From Planctomycetota bacterium (GTDB lineage: Bacteria; Planctomycetota; GCA-002687715; DRQF01): a stretch of 8,303 bases of DNA. The stretch is from contig JAJRYU010000058.1 in the NCBI GenBank assembly GCA_024275615.1, forward strand, positions 1 through 8,303, read 5' to 3'. Shown in pieces: positions 1 through 6,741 of the stretch. How positions within the stretch are numbered: position 1 is the stretch's first letter; each line of letters opens with the position of its first letter. Both the position numbers and the translations under genes were made by a program. The notes below the pieces were generated by a model, which had not been told where the DNA came from, did not search any database, and worked only from the letters and a program-made list of their open reading frames with translations.

Positions 1-536
1 ACCGCGGCGCCGTGGTGTGGTTGACCGGTCTTTCGGGTTCAGGCAAGTCGACGATTGCCCAGGGACTCGATGGAAAGCTTTTTTCTCGGGGGCACCGTTC
101 ATACATCCTTGATGGTGACAATGTTCGTCACGGCTTGAATCGAGATCTTGGTTTTTCCCCTGAAGATCGAGCTGAAAATGTGCGACGCGTGGGAGAAGTG
201 GGGCGCTTATTCGCTGATGCCGGGACGATCACCGTTACGGCATTCATTTCTCCCTATCGTACAGAACGCGAGATGGCTAGGTCTCTTTGCGCCGAGGGCG
301 AGTTCTTTGAGGTCTTCGTGAATTGCCCACTCGAAGTGTGTGAACAACGTGACCCGAAAGGTCTGTATCAAAAGGCGCGCGACGGCATTATTAAGGACTT
401 TACCGGTATCTCAGCGCCCTATGAACCGCCAGAGAATCCTGACCTTGTTATCGATAGCGCCGAGCTTAGCGTCCAGGAGTGTGTTGAGCAGATTCTGTCC
501 CACCTAGAAAAGAAGAACATTTTGGGCGCAAGATAA
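1..536 (+). CDS. cysC: Adenylylsulfate (APS) kinase, 5' end cut by window edge
   Basis: The enzyme phosphorylates adenosine 5'-phosphosulfate with ATP to give PAPS, the cytosolic donor for sulfation or sulfate reduction. Counting from the GTG at base 12, residues 6-13 are the Walker A loop GLSGSGKS. Residues 34-43 are the substrate-binding DGDNVRHGLN motif, and 46-58 (LGFSPEDRAENVR) is the usual follow-on. Residues 79-86 are ISPYRTER, with Ser80 matching the serine phosphorylated in E. coli CysC. Residues 108-143 hold the conserved EVCEQRDPKGLY, DFTGI and PYEPPENP stretches. The frame stays open to base 1 and reads RGAVVWLTG there, as family members do about 25 residues in. The GTG at 12 is therefore probably internal and the true start lies outside the window. 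It could be a stand-alone CysC or the tail of a CysN-CysC fusion; the window cannot tell. The glycosyltransferase gene follows 3 bases later, which points to PAPS for glycan sulfation rather than only assimilation. Confidence 0.95.
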   Translation, partial: RGAVVWLTGLSGSGKSTIAQGLDGKLFSRGHRSYILDGDNVRHGLNRDLGFSPEDRAENVRRVGEVGRLFADAGTITVTAFISPYRTEREMARSLCAEGEFFEVFVNCPLEVCEQRDPKGLYQKARDGIIKDFTGISAPYEPPENPDLVIDSAELSVQECVEQILSHLEKKNILGAR

Positions 537-539
537 TCG

Positions 540-1640
540 ATGGCAGATGAGACGGTTCATGAGGATGATGCGAAGGACACAAGCAAAGAAATAGTCTTCT
601 CTGTCGTTGTACCTACCTTGAATCGTCCGGCAAAAATCCAGCGCTGTTTGAAAGCCCTGGCCGAGCAAGATCATCCGAATTTTGAAGTCATCGTGATCGA
701 TGATGGTTCCACGGACGATACGCCGGAAACTCTCGCTCAAATTCAACATGACCTCCCTAACCTCAAGCTCACTCTTTTGCGCAACGAGGAGCAAATGGGC
801 GCCAACCCCAGTCGCAACCGGGCCATTCGTGCCGCCAGCGGCTGCTACGTCGCTTTTCTTGATGACGATTGTATTGCCGATACGAATTGGCTGACTGAAC
901 TTGAACGCGGATTCACCCATGACAATGTTGCCGCCACTACCGGGCTGGTGGACGACCAACAACCTGCCAACGTATTTGAACTCGTTTTTCGCGGTACCCA
1001 CCGACTAGCCAAAGCTGGGCCGGCGCGACGGCTTATCGCTGGCAACATGGCGGTGCGACGTGATCTTTTGATGCGTCTGAAATGGGATATCGACCGAGCT
1101 GAGATCCAGAAAACCAAAGATGGCGCACCGGACACCTCGGTTTCTGGTCGAGGCGATGAAGAGGGGATTCACCTGCGGCTTCACGCTTACGGTTATGAAC
1201 TCATCGCCACGCCACAAGCAAGGGTTCTCCATGAGCATCCCTATACATGCTCGTCACTCTTTCGTCAGGCGCAAAAAGGGGGACGCTCTGCAGCCAAGTT
1301 GGTGTACAAGTTTGGGCTTAAACAACGGATCGACATGGTTTTCTTCATGCTTGGTTATGGCATGTTACCAATGGGACTTGTTCACCCCCTTTTCTTGATC
1401 GTGCCAATCATCTCGTTACTACTCGCCGTGGCCGCCATTAGCTACAATGACCTCTTCCTCAAGGGCAAGACTCTTGGTCAGTTCCTCAAGGGATTTCCTA
1501 TCTTGTTGGCCTACTACCACGTCAGGCTATGGGGTTATGTTTCTGAGAGCCTTAAGTTGCACTTGGGTTCCCTTGCCATCGACAAGGTTGACCTAAAAGC
1601 CGAAGCCCGCGCGTGGCAATCCACTGAGCGGAAACCTTAA
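540..1640 (+). CDS. Family 2 glycosyltransferase with C-terminal membrane segment
   Basis: This is an inverting GT-A fold glycosyltransferase, expected to transfer a sugar from a nucleotide-sugar to a glycan or lipid-linked acceptor at the inner face of the membrane. A charged 18-residue leader precedes the first strand, SVVVPTLNR (21-29). The nucleotide-binding DDGSTDD follows at 54-60 and the metal-binding LDDDC (DxD type) at 107-111. AGNMAVRR (167-174) is the acceptor-side motif, and GRGDEEGIHLRL (203-214) is the likely catalytic-base region. RQAQKGGRSA (242-251) matches the conserved Arg-rich loop. Residues about 265-300 are strongly hydrophobic, one or two membrane segments, and the protein ends in a short soluble tail. 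The ATG lies 3 bases after the APS kinase stop with no good Shine-Dalgarno site, so translation is probably coupled to that gene. Donor and acceptor cannot be read from sequence. A role in a sulfated surface polysaccharide is inferred from the neighbour. Family assignment is secure, substrate unknown. Confidence 0.92.
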   Translation: MADETVHEDDAKDTSKEIVFSVVVPTLNRPAKIQRCLKALAEQDHPNFEVIVIDDGSTDDTPETLAQIQHDLPNLKLTLLRNEEQMGANPSRNRAIRAASGCYVAFLDDDCIADTNWLTELERGFTHDNVAATTGLVDDQQPANVFELVFRGTHRLAKAGPARRLIAGNMAVRRDLLMRLKWDIDRAEIQKTKDGAPDTSVSGRGDEEGIHLRLHAYGYELIATPQARVLHEHPYTCSSLFRQAQKGGRSAAKLVYKFGLKQRIDMVFFMLGYGMLPMGLVHPLFLIVPIISLLLAVAAISYNDLFLKGKTLGQFLKGFPILLAYYHVRLWGYVSESLKLHLGSLAIDKVDLKAEARAWQSTERKP

Positions 1641-1720
1641 CAGCTGCCGCGATTCAGTATTCTTGTCCACAAGTGCAAGAGTTTTTCTCGAACGGCCAAC
1701 ACCCGATGATCTCATGCGCC
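1641..1720. other. Short convergent intergenic stretch after the glycosyltransferase
   Basis: The interval separates the plus-strand glycosyltransferase stop from the T-tract of the minus-strand terminator. I see no gene here. The only candidate stop signal for plus-strand transcripts is a weak 4-bp CTTG/CAAG pairing at about 1662-1679 followed by GTTTTTC at 1681-1687. That is too weak to call a terminator. Confidence 0.5.
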
Positions 1721-1751
1721 AAAAAAGAGGCCTGCATCAAGGATGCAGGCC
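1721..1751 (-). terminator. Intrinsic terminator of the secreted-protein gene
   Basis: Bases 1729-1738 (GGCCTGCATC) and 1742-1751 (GATGCAGGCC) form a perfect 10-bp GC-rich stem with a 3-base loop. Read on the minus strand, the stem is followed at once by TCTTTTTT (1728-1721), the layout of a Rho-independent terminator. It starts 45 bases after the stop of the secreted-protein gene. On the plus strand no T-tract follows the hairpin, so it should act in one direction only. Confidence 0.93.
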
Positions 1752-1796
1752 CCGATGGGGTGGGTGCTACTTCTTGAGCCGTGGTTTCTTGCGCGC

Positions 1797-3800
1797 CTAG
1801 AAAACCACTACGTCCACAGCGTTGGAGAGGAAGAAAAGCCCGCCTGGGTTCATGACACATTGGAATCGAGTTAGTGGACCTGGCACAAAGTTCGGGATCT
1901 GGAAGCTCACACCTCCTGAACCTGCTGGCCCAGTGGCAAAGAAAGAGTTGAAGAGTGGGCCAAACGGAAACTGGGCACCAGGACTTCCGTCGCCGAAAAT
2001 GAAGATAAATCCTGGAATTCCGTTCCCATCCAGGGGAAGGGTGCCAATGTCAAGTTGACCAACTCCGGGGAATGTAGCGACACCATTGTTCGCCGGACCA
2101 AACAAGCAAAGGACGATGCCGTTGTTCTGTCCCGTCCATGACATGGTCATCGTGCCCCCAGCTGTGACTTGCGTCAGGTAGGGACCAGGTGAGCCACTCT
2201 GGACTTGGAGTCCCAAGTTGTTGTAGGCGTTGTTGATATCGTAGGTCGCGTTGATCAACTGAGGGGCTTGGCCGGTTGGGGTAAAGGAGTCGAAGAACAA
2301 GAAGTCGTCTATGGAAACATCGTCCGTGAACGTGCCATTGTTGTTGTTCGTGCGGAATTGGATCTTGACAATGTCTGGCACAAAAGCAGTCAAGTCAACT
2401 TGAACCTTATTCCAAGTGTTGACGCCATAGCCCGGCAATGTAGCCACGCTCATGGCAACGACTCCGCCGCTTGTCTCGTTGATGACATCAATTTCCAGGA
2501 CGTTATCAGAGGTGAGGGCAGCCGGTGCATGACTAAAGTGTTGGAATTGAACTGTTGGCGAGCCGACCCCGCCGGACGTGTCCAAGCATGGACTCCGCAA
2601 TTCGATGTCTCCCGCTTGGCTGGATGAGTCCTCGATGTACATGTAGATGCCCGACGCACTTCCGGTAGTTGCGTCAGCAGACGGTCCCTGGTTCGATCCG
2701 GTCGTGCCGCTATTGGGACCCCAGTCTGGAGCTGAATTTCCAGCGAGGCTGGCGGCGTCATTTTGAGCGTTTTCCCAGGCAGTGGGAACGGCGAAAACGG
2801 TCATGGTAAAGCTACCCCCGTTGGAAGGCAGCGTGTCAAAGCTCTCGGAGTAACCGTAGTTTCTCGGTGCGAAAGATGGTGAAGTGTAGACCACTGTACA
2901 CGTGTCGTTGAGGGCGTTGGAGTCGCCGATTGTTGTTGTGATTATTTGTAACGTATGAGTCCCCCCGGCAGACAAGTTGACTGTGCCCGTTGTGGTATAG
3001 GACAGAGTTGAGCCGGACGTTAGAGCTACAATTGGGCTAGTGAATTCCGTCAAGACTGTGGTGCCATCCAGAATAACTGTAATCGAAATTAAGCTGCCTG
3101 GAAGAATGGACGTGCCGCCATTGTTGATGATGTCGAGACTGATGGTTTCAGACGCCCCCAAATTCTGGACACAATCAAAAGCGCTGAATGTCGGCGCTGT
3201 GATCGGTCCACAGGCGACATCAACCGGATTGGGCTCAAATACATGAATATTGTCGACTGCATACCACCAATCAAAGTTGGCCGTATGTGCGAAGCGAATA
3301 CGTCCCTTTGAAGTGCCGGCCATGAGAGTAGTGACGTTGAAGCTCACGCGGGTGTTCGTTCCCGCGCCTGTGTCATTCTGGGCCAAGGTCGCTGCGACGT
3401 TCCAAGACGTACCATCGTAGACTTCCATTGTCGCTGTGGCACCGAGCTGCCTGAACATGTAGTCAAAATCAACGATGACTTGGTTCGCGGCGGCAGCATT
3501 CATTGGCGCTGACACCAGGGCAGATGTAAACGCGACAAGACCGGCAAAATCGGAATCGCTAATGGCAAATGGGGAGGTAAACGGTGCTAAAGCTGCTCTT
3601 CCGCCGGGATTGTCGAAGCGCCAAGCCCCGGCCCCCATGTTGTCGTTCCCGTTCAGAAGGAAGATGCTCCAGTTCGGGCTGGTGGTCGCCGCTGCCGTTG
3701 AAAAGTCCTCTAGGATAAACGTGGTTTGTGCGCTGCTGAATGAGGTAAAGATTAAAGTGAAAGTGAAAATACAAATACTGACCTTGAATGACCTCTTCAT
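1797..3800 (-). CDS. Exported multidomain beta-sandwich protein (MAM-like and CARDB-like domains)
   Basis: The 667-residue protein has no recognisable enzymatic motif. Residues 1-24 form a signal peptide: Lys/Arg at 2-3, a hydrophobic core at about 8-20, and likely cleavage after SSA (22-24). Residues about 26-190 look like a jelly-roll domain ending in AVDNIHVF (181-188). Residues about 195-305 resemble a CARDB/Ig-like adhesion module (ETISLDIINNGGTS, then SLSAGGTHTLQ-type strands ending in NDTCTVVY). Residues about 315-505 resemble a MAM domain (WENAQND, APDWG, GPSADATTGS, GIYMYIEDSS, LRSPCLD) and end in VSIDDFLFF, parallel to the first domain's end. Residues about 515-667 are a Gly/Pro/Phe-rich C-terminal module ending FFLSNAVDVVVF, possibly a sorting or adhesion element. 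There is no LPXTG, PEP-CTERM or membrane anchor. The ATG at 3800 is supported by a strong ribosome binding site and by the signal peptide. The gene stands alone, with its own terminator. A surface-adhesive, carbohydrate-binding or matrix role is inferred only. Confidence 0.9.
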   Translation of the reverse strand: MKRSFKVSICIFTFTLIFTSFSSAQTTFILEDFSTAAATTSPNWSIFLLNGNDNMGAGAWRFDNPGGRAALAPFTSPFAISDSDFAGLVAFTSALVSAPMNAAAANQVIVDFDYMFRQLGATATMEVYDGTSWNVAATLAQNDTGAGTNTRVSFNVTTLMAGTSKGRIRFAHTANFDWWYAVDNIHVFEPNPVDVACGPITAPTFSAFDCVQNLGASETISLDIINNGGTSILPGSLISITVILDGTTVLTEFTSPIVALTSGSTLSYTTTGTVNLSAGGTHTLQIITTTIGDSNALNDTCTVVYTSPSFAPRNYGYSESFDTLPSNGGSFTMTVFAVPTAWENAQNDAASLAGNSAPDWGPNSGTTGSNQGPSADATTGSASGIYMYIEDSSSQAGDIELRSPCLDTSGGVGSPTVQFQHFSHAPAALTSDNVLEIDVINETSGGVVAMSVATLPGYGVNTWNKVQVDLTAFVPDIVKIQFRTNNNNGTFTDDVSIDDFLFFDSFTPTGQAPQLINATYDINNAYNNLGLQVQSGSPGPYLTQVTAGGTMTMSWTGQNNGIVLCLFGPANNGVATFPGVGQLDIGTLPLDGNGIPGFIFIFGDGSPGAQFPFGPLFNSFFATGPAGSGGVSFQIPNFVPGPLTRFQCVMNPGGLFFLSNAVDVVVF

Positions 3801-3806
3801 GAGGTT

Positions 3807-3813
3807 ACCTCCC
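3807..3813 (-). promoter_or_regulatory. Strong Shine-Dalgarno site for the secreted-protein gene
   Basis: On the minus strand GGGAGGT lies 6 bases before the ATG at 3800. The match to the 16S anti-Shine-Dalgarno sequence is almost full and the spacing is near ideal. It fixes the start and suggests high translation. Confidence 0.9.
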
Positions 3814-4015
3814 AGCTAAACGAAATGTTTATTGGCAAATAGTGGTCGCGATGAAATATGGACGGACCACCAATCAAGAATACGCTTCACCTTTGACCCT
3901 ACAAAAGTGAGGCCTCCACAATCACGCTTTCTCTATTTTGTTTTTGTGGATCAAGACAGATCTTGCTTCGTTCATGGCAAACAAAGTGCAGTGCAGTGCA
4001 GCCTGACTTGTGGTT
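3814..4015. other. Intergenic region between the dab-like operon and the secreted-protein gene
   Basis: The promoter of the minus-strand secreted-protein gene should lie here, and so should any terminator of the upstream operon. I could not identify either: no convincing -35/-10 pair, and no GC stem followed by a T-tract on the minus strand. Visible features are three tandem copies of GTGCA at about 3986-4000 and a 7-bp inverted repeat, TCCACAA (3915-3921) with TTGTGGA (3944-3950), with a 22-base AT-rich spacer. Neither has a clear function. Confidence 0.45.
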
Positions 4016-5395
4016 CTACTTGGTGTCCGTTTCCGTGTGCATGGGTGAGGATGGCACAACTTCCGAGACAACTTTGCGTTCGGCACGAACACGAGAGACA
4101 AGCGGAACAGAAGAAGGGACCAAGCCACCGAGCAGAAGCGCTGCGATAATCGCCAAGAGGCCAACGCTCTCGCGTCGACGAAGCCTCATGAAGTCGCGGC
4201 TCAATAGATCCCGTCCATAGAAGATGCGGAAGTGCATGCGCAACACAGCGAAACCCATCAGGGATATGGTCGTTACCACGAGCAGTGTGTCGGCTAAACT
4301 CATCGCTGTTGTGTTGAGAAGAAAATCTTCAGCGACAAACTGGAGCGTCCCAGGCAAACCCGCCAAAGAGAAACCGAGAACGAGAAAGAAGACACTGAGA
4401 TAGGGGGTGTGTTTTTGGAACCCAGAGAATCGGTTCAGATCGACTTCACCAAAGCGAAGCGAAACGAGATAGGAGGCGGCTCCGAGGCCAGCACCTGACA
4501 GCAAGATAGCGGCCCAAAACTCTCCCGCGATGGCGATGTGATATTGTCCGTGATCGAGAGCCAGAATCGCCAAGAGAGCGTGGCTGGCCAGCAGAGTGTA
4601 GCCAAATGATCGAGGCAAGGACTTTTGGGCGATCGCCATAACAGCGGCGAACGGAGCGGCGATCTTCAGCCACAAGAGAAGCCCATTGCCGAGATTCGGA
4701 AAGGAATCAACAAGGGGGCTAAAACGCATGACGAGGAGAATGCCACCAACAGGGAGGACTCCGAGAATTGCGTGAGGATCCAAGCGCCGTGAAAAGGTGG
4801 CAAGGACTCCGGTCGACAAGGGGAAAACTCCCAAGCGCAAGAGCCCAGCAAGAACAAGGGCTACGCCAAGAATCGGCGGCATATCAGAGAAGGTTGGTGC
4901 CGAGTGTTCGAAGAGAAAAGCGAGCGCCCCGCCCAAGATCGCAATTTCAATGGCGAGGTAAATACTCTGTGTGCGTTGACCGCGGCGGATGAGTCGGTTG
5001 GCAAGGATAGCGGCGGCGGCACCCTCAGCGAGAATAAGGACCATAGGATTGAGAGTAAAAAGAGCAACAAGGTCGGCACCCAGAAGGCAGAGGAACCAAA
5101 TGTTGTCTTTCGATGCAGCGACGGTGTGACCAGCGCCCAAGACAAGGACAAGTCGACTCAGTATCAACGCAGGTCCGACGGTGAGAGTGAAGGCGTCAAT
5201 CGTGAGAGCTGCAGCACCGAAGTAAGAAAGATGCGCCTCCGGTTCGGCGAGAAAGGCAAGCCCCATAGCGCTCATGGTAATGAGAAGGGTTAGGACAACG
5301 GTCCATCTTCGCTCGTGTTCCGAAACGAATGCTGTGACGGCAGCACCCATGAGCGGCGCGGCCAACAACAAGACGATGAGGAGTTCGATGTTCAT
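4016..5395 (-). CDS. Divergent NuoM/NuoN-like antiporter subunit, second membrane subunit of the dab-like operon
   Basis: This 459-residue, very hydrophobic protein appears to belong to the proton-conducting complex I/Mrp antiporter superfamily (PF00361 type). About 12-14 membrane segments are likely, with a soluble tail from about residue 435. Matches to NuoM-type features are weak but in order. LAEGAAAAILANRL (122-135) has Glu124 where the TM5 glutamate is expected. LLRLGVFPLSTGV (185-197) matches the TM7 loop, but Arg187 replaces the usual lysine. SLPRSFGYTLLASH (259-272) resembles the DIKRLxAYSSxxH segment, again with Arg for Lys. GLPGTLQFVAEDFLL (346-360) matches the GLPG...FVGEF helix of NuoM, keeping Glu356. 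The conserved TM11 histidine seems absent. The start codon overlaps the preceding stop as ATGA, with AGAGGT 9 bases upstream, so translation is coupled. No Nuo genes are nearby, so this is not a complex I locus. It probably partners the two upstream genes in proton-linked inorganic carbon uptake. Superfamily is fairly sure, role inferred. Confidence 0.82.
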   Translation of the reverse strand: MNIELLIVLLLAAPLMGAAVTAFVSEHERRWTVVLTLLITMSAMGLAFLAEPEAHLSYFGAAALTIDAFTLTVGPALILSRLVLVLGAGHTVAASKDNIWFLCLLGADLVALFTLNPMVLILAEGAAAAILANRLIRRGQRTQSIYLAIEIAILGGALAFLFEHSAPTFSDMPPILGVALVLAGLLRLGVFPLSTGVLATFSRRLDPHAILGVLPVGGILLVMRFSPLVDSFPNLGNGLLLWLKIAAPFAAVMAIAQKSLPRSFGYTLLASHALLAILALDHGQYHIAIAGEFWAAILLSGAGLGAASYLVSLRFGEVDLNRFSGFQKHTPYLSVFFLVLGFSLAGLPGTLQFVAEDFLLNTTAMSLADTLLVVTTISLMGFAVLRMHFRIFYGRDLLSRDFMRLRRRESVGLLAIIAALLLGGLVPSSVPLVSRVRAERKVVSEVVPSSPMHTETDTK

Positions 5396-6741
5396 TTGCC
5401 TGCGACCTCTGGGACTGTTGTCGTGGGTTTTGTCTTGTCAGAAGGTGTTCCTGTTCCCTCTAAGAAGTCGGACCACCTTCGATCAATACTGTCAACACGG
5501 AGGAGAAACCTGGAGATTAGAAGAGCGATCGAGTCCCAGAGCTCGTCGAGGTACCACCGTTCCAGAGCCATTCGGAATCCCCAGCGTTGAATCGACTGAG
5601 GAAAGAGACGTTCAAGATGTCTGCCTGTGGGTTTTAGATCGGCGCCGATGGTGGCCAGGAGAATATGACGCTCATGAAGCACTGAAGGCGCTCGAAGAAG
5701 TTGCCAAGTGCGTAGAATCGTATGCCCGAACAAGTGGAGCGCGGCGATTTGGTAGAAACCGAAGCCGATCCACACCCACATGATACCGACTTGACCAACG
5801 GCTGCGTATGCGAGTGAGGACTTGATGTCATTCTGAGTCCTGCCCACCATCGACGCGTGAAGGGCGGTGATGAGGCCTAAAGCAATGATCGTCCCTCGGA
5901 GCCCCCAGTGATGCTCAAAAACGGGAGCGACTCGTAGCAAGAGGAATGGGGAAGCATGAATCGAAAGGGCGCCGTAGAAAATCGCGCTTGAAGGCGTAGG
6001 GCCCTCCATGGCTCTTGGGAGCCAAGGTGTGAATGGGACGAGGGCGCCTTTACCCATGGCGCCGAAGATCAAGAACGCTCCGACCGCGAAGGCCGTGGAT
6101 GTTGCAAGATGATCGAGCGCGGCAATGGAGGTTGTGTGGCTAAAGTGGTGCAAGGTGACGATTCCACAGAGCAGGCCAACGTCAGTCATTCGATAGGCGG
6201 CGAAAGCGCGCAGACCATTTTCCACGGGCTCCGGGCGGCGTATGAAAAAGGCGATAAGCAGTGTCGAGGAGATTCCTAGGACTTCCCAGCCGACAAAGAC
6301 TAGGTCGAGCCCTTCACCGAGAGCAACGATCTCAAGGCCAATCACAAAGGCTAAGAGCAACCAATAGAACCGAATGAAGCCTTCATCTTGATGGAGGTAG
6401 TTCGCCGAAAAAGCTCCCACCAATCCAACAAGCGCCATCGTGAGCCACAAAAACATGGCACCCAAGAGGTCGAGATGAAAAATGAGGTCGAAGTGATATG
6501 TGCCCGCGGACATGACCGTGCCCAAGTCGACAGAAAAAGGGCTTAGGAAGCCAAAGAGCAAGCCAACGAACAGAAAGCTCACGCTGACAAACCCCGTGCT
6601 GAGACCGCCTGCTAGCAATTGGTGGATGCGTTTTTCCGACATCTCCAGACCGAAGATCAAACCTGCTGTGAGCAGGCAAAGTGACAAAACCGGCAATCCG
6701 ACGGTAAGTCCTAAGAGCCCTTGCAAGAACTCAGTTGACAT
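5392..6741 (-). CDS. dabB: NuoL/DabB-like proton-conducting membrane subunit, short form
   Basis: In DAB (DabAB/MpsAB) systems the DabB membrane subunit is thought to couple cation flow to CO2 conversion by DabA. This 449-residue protein shows the NuoL/DabB signature clearly. GWEVLGISSTLLIAFF (151-166) carries the TM5 glutamate (Glu153). FGAMGKGALVPFTPWLPRAMEGPTP has the TM7 lysine, Lys231. NDIKSSLAYAAVGQVG (304-319) carries Lys307. ALHLFGHTILRTW (334-346) has His336 and His340, with Arg344 where lysine is usual. After residue about 350 the normal further membrane helices are missing. About 45 mostly polar residues lead to LERWYLDELWDSI (393-405), the conserved C-terminal part of NuoL/DabB proteins, then a hydrophilic tail. 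The protein is thus shorter than NuoL (about 610 residues) and than DabB proteins as I recall them (roughly 500-560). The ATG is backed by GGAGG 7 bases upstream and lies inside the end of the dabA gene. Family confidence is high; the symbol is by context. Confidence 0.88.
   Translation of the reverse strand: MSTEFLQGLLGLTVGLPVLSLCLLTAGLIFGLEMSEKRIHQLLAGGLSTGFVSVSFLFVGLLFGFLSPFSVDLGTVMSAGTYHFDLIFHLDLLGAMFLWLTMALVGLVGAFSANYLHQDEGFIRFYWLLLAFVIGLEIVALGEGLDLVFVGWEVLGISSTLLIAFFIRRPEPVENGLRAFAAYRMTDVGLLCGIVTLHHFSHTTSIAALDHLATSTAFAVGAFLIFGAMGKGALVPFTPWLPRAMEGPTPSSAIFYGALSIHASPFLLLRVAPVFEHHWGLRGTIIALGLITALHASMVGRTQNDIKSSLAYAAVGQVGIMWVWIGFGFYQIAALHLFGHTILRTWQLLRAPSVLHERHILLATIGADLKPTGRHLERLFPQSIQRWGFRMALERWYLDELWDSIALLISRFLLRVDSIDRRWSDFLEGTGTPSDKTKPTTTVPEVAGK

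Noticed and set aside
504..1001. Open frame of 165 codons on the minus strand, opposite the glycosyltransferase gene
   Set aside because: It lies antisense to a gene with clear family motifs, has no recognisable domain and no good ribosome binding site; it is a reading-frame shadow.
1662..1687. CTTG/CAAG pairing followed by GTTTTTC as a plus-strand terminator
   Set aside because: Only four base pairs are firm and the stem is AT-containing; too weak to call.
2205..2627. Open frame of 140 codons on the plus strand inside the secreted-protein gene
   Set aside because: Its composition is low-complexity and Val/Gly rich, it has no family resemblance, and it is fully antisense to a gene with signal peptide, ribosome binding site and terminator.
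3915..3950. Seven-base inverted repeat TCCACAA / TTGTGGA with a 22-base spacer
   Set aside because: The long AT-rich loop and lack of a T-tract after the stem make a terminator unlikely, and no known operator matches.
3986..4000. Three tandem copies of GTGCA
   Set aside because: Too short and too few to be called a repeat locus or operator; probably chance.
5274..5783. Open frame of 169 codons on the plus strand across the junction of the two membrane-subunit genes
   Set aside because: The translation is rich in Arg and Ser with no domain, as expected for the antisense of hydrophobic membrane-protein codons.
4016..6741. Reading the two NuoL/M-like genes as part of respiratory complex I or an Mrp antiporter operon
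   Set aside because: No other Nuo or Mrp subunit genes are present in the window, and the genes overlap a clear DabA gene, which points to a DAB-type system.
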